64,000 nt of DNA, taken from the NCBI RefSeq assembly GCF_000710775.1, contig NZ_JOJP01000001.1, positions 5,505,561 through 5,569,560 of the forward strand. Reading direction: 5' to 3'. This stretch comes from Endozoicomonas elysicola. Its GTDB lineage: Bacteria > Pseudomonadota > Gammaproteobacteria > Pseudomonadales > Endozoicomonadaceae. Position numbers and translations under genes: made by a program. The notes below the pieces were generated by a model. It had not been told where the DNA came from. It saw only the letters and a program-made list of their open reading frames with translations, and did no database searches. Below, one piece after another: positions 57,101 to 64,000 of the stretch. Numbering within the stretch: position 1 is the first letter of the stretch; each line of letters starts with the position of its first letter.

Positions 57101-60100
57101 ATTCGTGATGGTATCAATGGAACCGCTGCCATCCGTGGCATGGTTGGAAACTGCGGAAAGATCAAGAATGACACCAACACCGTCGCTATTGGCATCAAGG
57201 TCGGTAGTGTAATCAACCGTATCGATTCCTGCTCCGGTACCACCATCAATGGTGTCAGCTCCAACCCCTCCAACAATGGTGTCTGACCCATTACCTCCCT
57301 CAAGGGTATCGTCACCCAGCCCACCATTGAGGGTATCATTGCCACTTTCACCTTTCAGTGTATTGGCATTGCCATCCCCAACCAGCACATCATTGGAGCT
57401 GCTACCGGTAATATTCTCTATTTCAATCAGGTCATCCTGACCCAAATCACCATCGTCAGTTGCCTTATTGATGGCCAAGTTGGCATTAACACCATTCGCG
57501 GCCAAAGTGTAATCGGCGGTATCACCAACAGCAGTGTTGGTACCACCTTCAAGGCGGTCATTACCAGCGCGGCCTCTGAGGTTATCATCCCCTGCACCGC
57601 CAAAGAGATCATTGGCGTTTCCGTCACCGGTAATGGCATCGTCATTACCACTACCACGAATGTTATCAATATCGAAGAAAGTGTCCTGACCACCATCACC
57701 ATCATCAGTGGCCATACCATCGGTCAGGTTTGCTGTTACTGATGCTGCTGCATTGGTATAGTCAACGGTGTTTTCTGAGCTGCCGTCAGAGCCTCCCCGG
57801 AATATGTCATCTCCCCCAGCACCAGACAGAGTATCACTACCCAGTCCACCAGATAGCTCATTATTCTGGTCATCTCCGGCCAGAGTATCGTCACCATTAC
57901 TACCAATAACGTTCTCAATGCCACTCAAGGTATCAGAGAAACCAAAACCGTCTGCCGAGGCCACTCCAGTATCCAGGTTCACATTAACGAAGAGATTACT
58001 GGAGCTGTAATCCGCAGTATCAATATCATCACCACCGATCAGTTCGTCAGCTCCCTGACCGCCAACCAGTGTGTCATTGCCTGCACCACCATCCAGGCGG
58101 TTTTCATTACCATCACCCGTCAACTGATCTGCACCCGCACCACCAGTAACGTTCTCAATGCCGGTAAGGGTATCTGAGCCACCGGTACCATCCGTTGCCT
58201 GAGGCGCAGAGGCTGATAGGTCAACAGTGACATTACCCGTTTCATCACTGTAATCTGCGGTGTCTTCAAGGCCGGCACCGCCATCCAGTGTATCGTTGCC
58301 AGCACCACCCCGGAGGATATCGTCCCCAGCCTCTCCTTGCAGGACGTCATCCTGACCACCACCAATAAGGGTATCTCCGAGATCTCCCCCCTGAAGCTGG
58401 TTGGCCAGATCATTACCGGTGATGGTGTCTGCACCTTGACTACCAATAACATTCTCAATGCTGATCAGAGAGTCTGTTGTGCCGAATCCGTCGGTTGCTG
58501 TGGCAGGTGTTGTTCCTACAACTTCTACGGAGAGGTCAACAGTAACTCCCGAAATACCGTCCTGACTGTAATCCGCCGTATCAATACCGGTACCACCATC
58601 GAGCGTATCGGCACCACGACCGCCACGAAGGGTGTCGTTTTCACCTCCACCCTCCAGGGTATCTGCACCATCCTCACCAGAAAGGAAGTCATCTCCAAGC
58701 CCCCCCTGTAACAGGTTAACGCTGTTATTACCGGTGATGGAGTCTCCCTGATTACTGCCAAGCACATTTTCAATATTGGTCAGGGTATCCTGATCACCAC
58801 TGCCATCGGTGGAGATTCCATCCAGATCAATGTTCACCGAACCTGTATCAAGGCTATAGTCTGCGGTATCAACATCGTCGCCACCGTCTAGAGTGTCAGC
58901 ACCCGCACCACCCCGCAGGGTATCGTCACCAGCACCACCGGTCAGACTATTGGCAGAGTTGCTGCCTGTCAGTGTGTCATTCTGGGAACCACCAATAGCG
59001 TTCTCAATGCTGCTCAGGGTTTCGGTAATCGCACCTTCCGTTGCCTGGTTGGTAGACAGGTTAACGGTAACAACTTCTGTCGTCTGATAGCTGTAATCAA
59101 CCGTATCATTACCGCCACCTCCAGATATGGTGTCTTGACCAGCACCACCGGAAAGCGTGTCATCATTGGCTCCACCATTGAGGGTATCATCACCATCACG
59201 ACCACTCAGTGTGTCCGAACCACTACCACCATTAAGGGTCTGTGCATTACTGTCGCCAAGGATGGAGTCATTACCGGAACCACCAATAATTTCCTCAATA
59301 CCCGTTAGTGTGTCCCTTCCTCCACGACCATCTTCATTAAGATTCTGGTTTTGGAGATCAATCGTGACGGTGGTTGTTTCAGCAGAATAATCAGCAATAT
59401 CAACACTGGCATCATCACCACCAATAATGATGTCATTACCGGCACCACCGGTAATTCTGTCACCACCATCACCACCTTCAAGACGGTTATCAGATGCATC
59501 ACCAATCAGGGTATCACCGCGGGTTGAACCAATAACGTTCTCAATATCAACCAGTGTATCAACATCGGCGGTTGCATCAGTTGCCTGCCCACTGCTGAGA
59601 TCAACGGTAATAGCTCGGAGATGAGTACTGTAGTCGACGGTATCTCCGTTAGTTTCGCCCCCTTCACCACCACGAAGTGTATCGCTACCCTCTCCACCAT
59701 TGAGGGTATCGTCACCATCACCCCCCTCAAGCACATCATTGCCATCATTGCCTGATAATGTGTCAGTACCAGAGCCCCCCTGAAGAGTGTTAGCAGCACT
59801 GCTACCCGTCAACGAGTCGCTCCCTGTGCCACCGATCAGGTTTTCAATACTTTCCAGAGTATCGGTTGCATCACCGGCAACCGTTGCCTGAGGATTTGCA
59901 GCAGAAAGATCAGCAGTTACATCTCCAATGGCATCACTGTAGTCGGCAGTATCAATATCCAGACCACCGCGGAGAGTATCTGCACCAAGCCCACCTTTGA
60001 GGGTATCATTGCCATCACCACCATCCAGCGTGTCATCTCCTGCACCACCATCAATAGTGTCAGCGCCACCCAGTCCTTCAAGCGTATCGGAGCCACCATT

Positions 60101-63100
60101 ACCGGTCAGGTCGTCACTCAGCTGGCCACCACGCAACAGGTTATCAAGGTTGTTGCCTGTCAAATCGTTGCCCAGGTTACCACCCCAGACATTTTCTATA
60201 CCTGTCAAAGAGTCCGGTGCAGCACCATTAACAATGGCTGTCGGGGAACCTGATGAAAGGTCAATGGTGAGCGAGCCGCCAGCACCTGTGTAATCGGCGG
60301 TATCACCTCCGGCGTCGTTATCACCACCATTCAGTGTATCACCACCAAGACCACCGCCAGCGAGAACATCATCACCATCACCACCAGTAAGGACATTTGC
60401 ATTACTATCGCCGGTCAGGGTATCGCCGGCCGAACCACCAGTCACATTCTCAATGCTATTCAGTGTGTCAGTAGCAGTGCCATTTTCTGTGACTTTATCA
60501 GTCGCCAACGAAAGGTTTACAGTGACAACATCCGTATTATTGCTGTAATCAGCGGTATCCGTTCCAGCGCCACCATTCAGGGTGTCAGAGCCTTCACCAC
60601 CTTCGAGGATGTCGTTATCATTTCCGCCATTAAGAGTGTCATTACCGGCATTACCACGGAGGGTATCAATACCAGCATTACCGGTAAGAATATTGGCCTG
60701 ACCATCCCCAATCAAAGTGTCATCACTGTTGGTGCCTGTGACGTTCTCAATGTCAATCAAGGTATCAGTAATAACACCACCTTCAGACACCTGATTAGAG
60801 GTTGCTGACAGGTCTACCTGAATAAAAGCTGTATTAAGACTGTAATCAGCCGTGTCACCATTGGCACCATGGGCTCCACCATTGAGAGTATCGTTACCAG
60901 TTGATGAACCAACACCTCCGGACAGCACATCATCACCGTCATTGCCGGTGAGAACGTTATTGCCATTATCACCGGTCAGAGTGTCATCACCTGCGCCAGC
61001 TGTAACATTTTCGATTCTTAAAAGGGTATCCGTGGCACCAAACTGATCGGTGGCAGTACTACTGCTTAAATTGATAGTTAGATTCTGACCAACCGTTGCT
61101 GCGCTGTAATCTGCGGTATCTCCATTGGTTTCAGCATTATCCCCGCCATCAAGGGTGTCATTTCCATCGCCACCAATAAGAGCATCATCTCCTTCCATTC
61201 CACGGAGAACATTTGCACTGGCATCACCAGTTAGTGAGTCACCGTCGTTAGTACCAGTCAGGTTTTCAATATTAAGAAGGGTATCTGTACCACCAAGACT
61301 ATCCGTAGCCGTTCCATCAGCAAGGTTTGCTGTGACACCGCTACTGCCTGTGTCGCTGAAATCAACAGTATCACCAAGGGTTTCGTTGGTTTCACCACCG
61401 TCTAGAATGTCATTTCCACCCCCACCGGTCAGAGTGTCATCACCGTCACCACCAGTCAGGGTATTGGCAGCGCCATCAGCACCGATCAACTCATCATCGC
61501 CAGCACCACCAACCAGGTTTTCAATATCAACAAAGGTATCAAGTCCACCCAGACCATCCTGACCAGAGCCGGTATTCAAGTTAGCGGATACATCCACAAG
61601 GCTGCTGGAATAACTGGCCGTATCTGTATCAGCACCACCTTCAAAACGGTCATTACCACTGCCACCAGTCAGCGTGTCATCACCGGCTCCACCCTGAAGT
61701 GTATCGTCTCCACCTTCACCACGAAGCGTATCGCCGTCATCACCACCACTGAGAGTATTGGCATTATTATCACCGGTAATATCATCACTGCGATTGGAAC
61801 CAATAACATTCTCGATATCAATCAAGGTATCAGTGGAACCCGTACTGTCGGTTGCTGAGTTTGTTCCAAGATTGACGGTAATAGAGCGCAGGTGGGTACT
61901 GTAATCAGCAGTATCACCATCGGCCTCAGCCAGGTTGCCACCATCCAGAGTATCGCTACCTTCTCCCCCACGAAGGATATCGTCACCATCTCCCCCCTCG
62001 AGGGTATCATCATCATCCAGACCAGACAGTGTGTCATCACCAGCACCACCAACCAAAGTATTGGCCACACTGCTACCGGTGAGAGCATCACCAAACCCAC
62101 TCCCAGTCAGATTCTCAATACTGTCCAGAGTATCCGTGGCATCACCCGCTACACTGGCCTGAGGTGAAGCTGCCGAAAGGTTGGCGGTAACAATGCCAGC
62201 AGCATTACTGTAGTCGGCAGTATCATTACCGGATCCACCAATCAGACTATCAGCACCAAGCCCACCAATAAGGGTATCCTGGCCGGCACCCCCATCCAGA
62301 GTATCTTCACCTTCTCCACCATTGAGGGTGTCCCGACCACCGTCACCTTCGAGAGTGTCATTACCAGCATTACCAGATAGATTATCGTCCTCAGTGCCGC
62401 CTCTGAGCGTATTGGCAAAAGTATTACCTGTAAGTGTATTGGCATGGCCGGAGGCGCCATCAATGTTTTCTATGTTGGCCAGAGTATCTGATGACTCACC
62501 CACAATCAGAGCCTGAGGAGATGCCACAGACAGATCTACAGTAACTGCACCACTGGCATCGGTGTAATCGACGGTATCTCCGGCAGTATCATGGGTGCCA
62601 CCATCCAGATCATCTGCTCCCAGACCACCTTTCAGGATATCGTCACCGGCACCACCATCCAGTTGGTTGGCAGCGCTGTCACCTGTCAGAGTGTCACTAC
62701 CACTACCACCGGTAACGTTTTCAATGCTGGTCAGCGTATCGGTTAAGGTACCGCCTTCATTGGCACGTACTGTTGCTGCGGATAGGTCAACGATAACGTC
62801 ATCGGTATTGCTGCTGTAATTCGCAGTATCATTGCCTGAACCACCATTCAGAGTGTCGGCTCCGGCACCACCATTCAGGATATCGTTATCATCCCCACCA
62901 TTCAGGATATCAATGCCATCATTACCACTGAGCGTATCGTCCCCTTCTCCCCCCGTCAGAGTATTCGCGTCACCATTACCTGTCAGTGTGTCATTACTGG
63001 TGGATCCAATAACATTCTCGATGTTTATCAAGGTATCTGTCAGTACACCACCTTCCCGAACCTGATTGGTTGAGACTGACATATCCACGACCACACCACT

Positions 63101-64000
63101 GCTGTTCTGTTCGTAACTGACAGTGTCTCCATTCACTCCATGGTCACCACCATCCAGGGTGTCCGCACCGGTATTGGCTCCCACCCCCCCGATTAAAGTG
63201 TCATCGCCATCGTTGCCAGTAAGCGTATTATCGTTGCCATCACCAGTCAGGATGTCATCACCGGCACCAGCAGTGACACTCTCAATATCCGTCAGGGTAT
63301 CTGTATCATTGAACTGGTCGGTAGCCGTACTGTTGGCCAGGTTTATTATGAGGTTCTGTCCAGCCGTAGCAGCGCTGTAGTCAGCAGTATCACTGCCAGT
63401 ACCACCATCCAGAGTGTCATCCCCAGCACCACCGACCAGAGTGTCATTACCACCATTACCGCTAAGAACATTATCCGCACTATTACCGGTTAATCTGTCA
63501 CCAAAACCAGAGGTTCCCGTCAGGTTTTCAATGTTTCGCAGGGTATCGACATCCGTTCCACCAGAGTACGAAGCATCACTTGCAGTGCCATCCCCACCAT
63601 CAGCCAGCGTTGCAATAATGGCACGTCCATAACCTGCATAAGTGGCTGTATCTGTATTGGCGCCACCGTCGAGAATATCGTTGCCTAGCCCTCCATACAG
63701 AAGATCATCCCCTCCACCTCCGGAGAGTTCATTAACATCATCATTACCTGTCAGGGTATCGTTACCACTGCCCCCCAGCAGGTTCTCAACATTTGTGAAG
63801 GTATCCAGCCCACCGGTACCGTCATTACCCTGTCCGTTCTGCAGATTCGCGACTACATCGAAACTGCTGCCATCGTAACTGACCGTATCAACATCAGCTC
63901 CCCCGTCGAAGCTGTCAGTACCCGCTCCACCAATCAGGGTGTCATCACCAGCATCACCGTTCAGCGTATCGTTGCCGCCTTCCCCTCTCAGGATGTCGTT
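44798..64000 (-). CDS. Giant RTX-repeat protein, type I secretion substrate (5' end off window)
   Basis: The frame is open without a stop from 44798 to the right edge, 6400 residues so far and over 600 kDa. A GTG at 63184 is not the start; I translated 63185-64000 and the same repeats continue. The protein is an array of modules of about 100 residues. Each has an (A/V)DYS-x-V-x-(V/A)-x-L block, then DTL-x-x-IENV-x-G, DTLTG, and several nonapeptides of the G-G-x-G-x-D type that bind calcium in beta-rolls. I counted about 63 IEN-type markers. The last 125 residues differ and end in a hydrophobic ITVNFL-type tail, the expected uncleaved type I secretion signal. It is likely a surface adhesin or toxin; the N-terminus that would decide is missing. 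Confidence 0.93.
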   Translation of the reverse strand, partial: NDILRGEGGNDTLNGDAGDDTLIGGAGTDSFDGGADVDTVSYDGSSFDVVANLQNGQGNDGTGGLDTFTNVENLLGGSGNDTLTGNDDVNELSGGGGDDLLYGGLGNDILDGGANTDTATYAGYGRAIIATLADGGDGTASDASYSGGTDVDTLRNIENLTGTSGFGDRLTGNSADNVLSGNGGNDTLVGGAGDDTLDGGTGSDTADYSAATAGQNLIINLANSTATDQFNDTDTLTDIESVTAGAGDDILTGDGNDNTLTGNDGDDTLIGGVGANTGADTLDGGDHGVNGDTVSYEQNSSGVVVDMSVSTNQVREGGVLTDTLINIENVIGSTSNDTLTGNGDANTLTGGEGDDTLSGNDGIDILNGGDDNDILNGGAGADTLNGGSGNDTANYSSNTDDVIVDLSAATVRANEGGTLTDTLTSIENVTGGSGSDTLTGDSAANQLDGGAGDDILKGGLGADDLDGGTHDTAGDTVDYTDASGAVTVDLSVASPQALIVGESSDTLANIENIDGASGHANTLTGNTFANTLRGGTEDDNLSGNAGNDTLEGDGGRDTLNGGEGEDTLDGGAGQDTLIGGLGADSLIGGSGNDTADYSNAAGIVTANLSAASPQASVAGDATDTLDSIENLTGSGFGDALTGSSVANTLVGGAGDDTLSGLDDDDTLEGGDGDDILRGGEGSDTLDGGNLAEADGDTADYSTHLRSITVNLGTNSATDSTGSTDTLIDIENVIGSNRSDDITGDNNANTLSGGDDGDTLRGEGGDDTLQGGAGDDTLTGGSGNDRFEGGADTDTASYSSSLVDVSANLNTGSGQDGLGGLDTFVDIENLVGGAGDDELIGADGAANTLTGGDGDDTLTGGGGNDILDGGETNETLGDTVDFSDTGSSGVTANLADGTATDSLGGTDTLLNIENLTGTNDGDSLTGDASANVLRGMEGDDALIGGDGNDTLDGGDNAETNGDTADYSAATVGQNLTINLSSSTATDQFGATDTLLRIENVTAGAGDDTLTGDNGNNVLTGNDGDDVLSGGVGSSTGNDTLNGGAHGANGDTADYSLNTAFIQVDLSATSNQVSEGGVITDTLIDIENVTGTNSDDTLIGDGQANILTGNAGIDTLRGNAGNDTLNGGNDNDILEGGEGSDTLNGGAGTDTADYSNNTDVVTVNLSLATDKVTENGTATDTLNSIENVTGGSAGDTLTGDSNANVLTGGDGDDVLAGGGLGGDTLNGGDNDAGGDTADYTGAGGSLTIDLSSGSPTAIVNGAAPDSLTGIENVWGGNLGNDLTGNNLDNLLRGGQLSDDLTGNGGSDTLEGLGGADTIDGGAGDDTLDGGDGNDTLKGGLGADTLRGGLDIDTADYSDAIGDVTADLSAANPQATVAGDATDTLESIENLIGGTGSDSLTGSSAANTLQGGSGTDTLSGNDGNDVLEGGDGDDTLNGGEGSDTLRGGEGGETNGDTVDYSTHLRAITVDLSSGQATDATADVDTLVDIENVIGSTRGDTLIGDASDNRLEGGDGGDRITGGAGNDIIIGGDDASVDIADYSAETTTVTIDLQNQNLNEDGRGGRDTLTGIEEIIGGSGNDSILGDSNAQTLNGGSGSDTLSGRDGDDTLNGGANDDTLSGGAGQDTISGGGGNDTVDYSYQTTEVVTVNLSTNQATEGAITETLSSIENAIGGSQNDTLTGSNSANSLTGGAGDDTLRGGAGADTLDGGDDVDTADYSLDTGSVNIDLDGISTDGSGDQDTLTNIENVLGSNQGDSITGNNSVNLLQGGLGDDFLSGEDGADTLEGGGENDTLRGGRGADTLDGGTGIDTADYSQDGISGVTVDLSVEVVGTTPATATDGFGTTDSLISIENVIGSQGADTITGNDLANQLQGGDLGDTLIGGGQDDVLQGEAGDDILRGGAGNDTLDGGAGLEDTADYSDETGNVTVDLSASAPQATDGTGGSDTLTGIENVTGGAGADQLTGDGNENRLDGGAGNDTLVGGQGADELIGGDDIDTADYSSSNLFVNVNLDTGVASADGFGFSDTLSGIENVIGSNGDDTLAGDDQNNELSGGLGSDTLSGAGGDDIFRGGSDGSSENTVDYTNAAASVTANLTDGMATDDGDGGQDTFFDIDNIRGSGNDDAITGDGNANDLFGGAGDDNLRGRAGNDRLEGGTNTAVGDTADYTLAANGVNANLAINKATDDGDLGQDDLIEIENITGSSSNDVLVGDGNANTLKGESGNDTLNGGLGDDTLEGGNGSDTIVGGVGADTIDGGTGAGIDTVDYTTDLDANSDGVGVILDLSAVSNHATDGSGSIDTITNIENVIGSNFKDTLTGDAGVNVLEGGLEDDTLAGGAGADTLDGGAEGSGGDTADYTNALGFVTANLSGSTDTASVDGDAIDTLIDIENLTGSAFADTLTGDSGTNILMGNDSDDTLSGLGGDDTLEGGLGMDTLDGGQAADTLRGDAGDDTLMGGSGDDILEGGDDADSLEGGAGSDQLRGGDGTDTAVYSNDANSITVDLAAGTPNAIDGSGATDTLESIENIVGSAGADDITGDDQVNLLQGGDGNDTLRGGGAGDTLEGGSNQDTLFGDAGNDSLDGGGGDDTLDGGIGSDTLDGAGGNDTADYSLASGGLNADISGVTDTVTVGSDTDTLTSIENITGSIHADVITGDDGVNVLRGNSENDTLYGNAGNDELQGEDGDDTLVGGAGSDVINGGEGAETNGDTVDYSTHGRVVSVDLSNGTATDGTSDTDTLIDIENIKGSALGDTLTGDLNNNVIEGQNGNDTINGNAGADNLQGGSGDDTLIGGLGSDILNGGTTGEADGDTADYSSAGDSVNADLSLGTPQAVVSGDATDTLISIENIRGSDHVDTLTGDNNDNDLYGGLSGDTLRGNGGVDILFGESGDDTLVGGDGNDTLNGGSGGETGGDTADYSARTTSVTINLQNQALNNDGSGGQDTLVNVENITGGSAADTLTGDSGANVLTGNDGNDVLAGRGGQDRLVGGGGSDIDTADYSDAANGVVANLTDSEATIDGDGSSDQLIDIENIIGSISNDNLTGDGEVNVLQGGVGNDTLNGMNGNDTLEGGDNDDTLIGGAGTDTLDGGGGADTADYTDALFGITVDLSSAAPQASNDGYNSTDTLIDIENVTGSQNNDTLTGDAQNNTLKGQGGVDTISGGGGIDTIEGGTGDDILDGGTGGDTLLGEAGNDDLTGGEGDDTLEGGDNDDTLRGNSGNDTLKGDAGNDTVDYGGVNGAVTASLLANQATSDGNGGQDTFENIENLIGGLQGDNLTGDNLGNRLEGREGNDILKGGLGDDTLIGGDDVGTMDRADYDDALDDVIVNLTTGTASGANGNDTLTGIEDIRGGNHDDTLTGDGGANTIEGLDGADTIRGEGDADTLFGGDQDDTIFGGDGADTISGQNNDDTIHGGAGNDSLDGGAGFDTLDYSDYNNNLTVNLNLTQVNAGTGDVDTINAFEAVTTGSGNDTLTGTTGINTLIGNAGTDTITGGSGNDTLEGGADDDTFIEGAGSDTIDGGSEVDTVNYINLGQSVQATLVLGGDGTAVSGVDTDILRNIENIIGTNLGDTLTGNAVVNELTGGLGDDTLTGGAGNDILNGGDNTDRDTADYSSNTSSQSILIDLGNQASNNDGQNGVDTLTGIEIIRGGAGNDQITGDGENNDFYGNSGTDKLVGAAGDDNLYGGDQNDTLRGGEGTDLLDGGSGTDTVDYTDATGDVEVNLTTNRAREGGVLTDSFNEVENILSGNHNDTLVGSGGVNRIEGGQGNDTITGGSGDDQLFGDDGSDTFIEGAGSDTINGGIGVDTVDYSGVLGVNMTIDLDNGSGVDTGSAATGTADTDTLIDIENIIGSDGNDDITGNAEDNDLSGGDGNDRLVGEAGNDWFRGGDGVDTADFGYQTNDIVINMGDSTNNNDGHGGRDNFVDVENIIGGSGNDTLTGFVQDNNIDGGDGNDILVGGRGDDTLNGNDGSDTVDYSSAESGLTVDLSSGALVDDTLFGQDTLQSIENVIGGDFADTLTGDNVSNTLQGGLENDVLSGLGGTDILEGQDGNDTLSGGDLIDTLRGGNDDDILRGGSGNDNLFGDAGTDTADYSDQTQSVTIDLLNQSVNNDGQGGRDTLSDIENLSGGSNADTLSGNNVDNVIRGNAGNDTLSGSGGADQLFGDADDDTLLGGAGSDTLDGGGGTGDTADYTGHGSAVTVTLTNGGAGGGSATDAGTSDVDTLVGIENLTGSSNNDTLNGNDLANVVYGGNGADTIKGGDGADTLYGGTTTNDNSQNDIVDFSGADNAVTIDLADEEATNDGYGNRDVVIDIERVIGTSHNDSIRGDSANNRFTGGDGSDTFYGAGGVDTIIGGTDGSDGTGIDTVDYSDAAGAVTVDLSSNAASDDGDGANDNLIGIENVIGSTSADTITGDDEANRIEGGDENDTLIGGDGDDELLGQDGDDFLEGGLGADTLNGGLGNDRVDYSAFSGSLTIDRSAGGDTFQVDLGNGNLDTLISIEDLVLGEGDDVIIGDADDNRYDGGLGNDRLEGRGGNDTLNGDEGNDTIQGGDGSDILDGGESPGDNDTLDYSDTTAGLTVDLGSSSVVDTGRGTDTIANFESANGGSGNDTLIGTAEVNILDGQGGDDTLYGKAGSDTLIGGSHGSAGDTVDYSTHGSNITATLGAGGNGTASDGTDTDTLQGIENINGTSGGDSLTGNDSANVLNGNGGVDTINAGGGADTVNGGTGADNISGGSGNDTIHGNEDGDTINGGDNNDTLYGDAGADTLNGDAGDDTLYGGTGNDTIDGGSHDANGDTVDYSGKGAITVDMTLGSNQVSNDGEGGQDTLINVENVIGTNGNDSISGNTSDNRLEGGAGSDTLNGNAGADTLLGGSGADTIDGGADNDTIEGNADNDNLTGGQGEDFLKGGSGEDTLLGGTEDDTLWGEGDNDNIDGGAGNDSINGGGGIDTLLLTGATEAVNIDLQAGTATNDGYGTSDSSITFIENVTLGGNGGVVTGTSGVNVLTGSTGTDEFHGGGGNDTLLGNDNNDQLFGDAGQDTIYGGTGNDTIEGGTENDLLYGEDNNDTLRGDAGQDQLFGGAGVDTLEGGDDNDTLEGGDDGDFLHGGAGVDTLRGDAGNDELNGDAGDDTLEGGSGADTLNGGDNNDTLTGGTEDDVLNGDAGDDTLVGGAGDDTLDGGTGTQDWADYSGVASNVIADLSDTVGTNAVDGEGFNDTLTNIENIRGGAQEDILTGDNNANHLVGNGGDDTLSGGDGADHLEGGVGNDYLTGGAGVDVIDGGEQANDNDTVDYASETSAVTVNLAPVSQTATVGSVTDSLTGIESVVTGSGNDQLTGNGDANTLTGNAGNDTINGGAGNDTINGGDNDDTLNGGAGNDSIDGGSGDNDLLDLSTATHTINLDLGDGEAIQDGYGSSDSTITRIENVTGGGLADNITGNAAANIIRGGGSADRIAGGNGNDTLYGDGGADTIEGNGGDDTIYGGDGNDTITFADASAVTVNLATNSATGEGNDSIYEFENVIGSFSNDTLIGDSGANTLDGSNGDDTLKGGAGDDILEGGDHSSLGDTVDYSDATGNVTVNLSGETGSSTDQGSDTLRNIENIIASNQADTLTGSTVSNTINAGTGNDTIYATDGSDTIDGGGDTDTLDYNSSHFNSSGNGITVTLNGSSNGSVTHGTDTDTVKNIENVIGTSNGDTISGDNSNNNLTGLAGNDTLTAGLGTDTLDGGSDVDTADYSGHANLGITVVLNGSGVGTVNDGTFTDTIRNIENIIATDGADTITGDDEDNEITTGALNDTINSSSGSDTIDGGSGSDTLNYSSNGSGITVTLNGSSNGTIAKGGNTDTVRNVENVIGTSAVDSFTGDGSNNSFEGNGGNDSFSGSAGNDTLDGGANTDTVDYSTITGGVTVTLVDSGDGSATKSSGTDTLKGIENVTGTTGQDTLVGNSDSNNLQGNAGDDTLRGGAGIDILNGGTEGSSGDTADYSQDSGAVTVSLFGGFATDGGGDSDTLIDIENIIGSDNAAGDTLQGDNAANTIDGGAGGDTIFGGAGADTINGGTGNDNINGNQDNDTINGDAGDDIIHGGFGSDTLDGGSNTAAGDTLDMVGNVTGPSDTPDDITVDLSATPNAQGYITVNKSYGGGTNTGTDLVKGFENVTTDHGNDTLIGDNANNVLTSGRGTDTLRGNNGNDTLNGGDGDDILEGGSGADTLNGGNDTDTADYSNDSSGVTVNLQSGSATDGGGSTDTLNSIEKVLGSNSAISGDNLTAHSSIANILEGNAGNDTLTGFAGDQLIGGAGDDVLNTNLAALQNASTVLNGGANNDTLNLDEGVTFNLSSYANLIDNVENIDFTGGSADTITISMNDVSSITGGNSLVIDVDNGTDGITVNDATNVQNNAGQDIYTDGSGNTITVNFL
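45180..64000 (-). repeat. Tandem array of about 63 RTX modules within the giant gene
   Basis: The modules are about 300 bp each. On the plus strand they show as recurring phrases such as CCACCATCCAGAGTATC and GTTTTCAATATC. Copies are similar in protein motif but quite diverged in DNA, so the array is old and not a recent expansion. A few modules are shorter or lack the DYS block (for example around 48500-49400), where only calcium-binding nonapeptides follow one another. Confidence 0.85.

Noticed and set aside
63182..63184. GTG at 63184 as start of the giant protein
   Set aside because: The frame upstream, translated to 64000, contains no stop and continues the same repeat modules.
44798..63878. 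Dozens of plus-strand frames, up to 388 codons (e.g. 53783-54949), rich in Ser, Pro, Val or Thr, Ile, Gly
   Set aside because: They are antisense shadows of the RTX repeats. Their low-complexity [13 protein letters not shown] and ITTTIQGI-type sequences follow directly from the complement of the GGxGxDTL codons, and they lack ribosome binding sites.
44798..64000. CRISPR array or tandem non-coding repeat
   Set aside because: The repeats are in-frame protein modules of varying sequence, without constant repeat and spacer lengths.

Overview
The window reads as a chromosomal segment of a marine, host-associated gammaproteobacterium. Gene order supports the class: yrfG-hslR lies close to nudE-cysQ, and a YihG-type acyltransferase, a letAB/pqiAB block, hutWX and xdhABC are all present. 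An OTU-type cysteine protease, a eukaryotic-type protein kinase and a giant RTX protein point to an Endozoicomonas-like symbiont. That genus is an inference; there is no rRNA gene to test it. I saw no tRNA, rRNA, CRISPR array, transposase or integrase.

Layout. 1-1540: 3' part of a membrane-associated AAA+ ATPase gene, running off the left edge. 1951-3865: a Fur-box-preceded hutW-hutX haem-utilisation pair. 3948-7846 (minus): an OTU-like protease, an aminotransferase/dehydrogenase pair for a 3-amino sugar nucleotide, and a small secreted protein. 7990-14415: adenine permease divergent from xdhABC, with two RutR-like operators between them. 14492-16846: a protein kinase and a YihG-type acyltransferase. 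16848-20585 (minus): a split LetA and a six-MCE-domain LetB. 20852-26791: DeoR regulator, PdxA family, hslR, yrfG, a lipoprotein, nudE and cysQ. 26881-30934: an OB-fold lipoprotein, a crystallin/metallophosphoesterase fusion, YhhN, YgeA and a lipoprotein. 31160-34305: a second purine block with xanP, a Tsx-like channel and a RutR-like regulator. 34325-36585: small, mostly unknown proteins.

36606-64000 is the outstanding region. It encodes a complete type I secretion system (HlyD adaptor, TolC-like outer-membrane protein, ABC transporter) and its probable substrate, a giant RTX-repeat protein of at least 6400 residues whose start lies beyond the right edge. Embedded with it are a 202-residue MotB-like and a 480-residue MotA-like protein. 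These resemble SiiA and SiiB of Salmonella SPI-4, a proton channel tied to export of the giant adhesin SiiE. An M23 peptidase sits in the same locus. The result looks like a SPI-4-type energised secretion machine carrying an RTX-array passenger instead of an Ig-domain adhesin.

The purine genes form a second theme. Import (AdeP-like, XanP-like, Tsx-like channel), oxidation (XdhAB with XdhC) and a RutR-like regulator sit in two blocks about 18 kb apart. Matches to the E. coli RutR operator consensus lie in front of adeP/xdhA and xanP. Two non-autonomous, MITE-like elements are present; one fills the gap between two convergent secretion genes and supplies the last codons of one of them.
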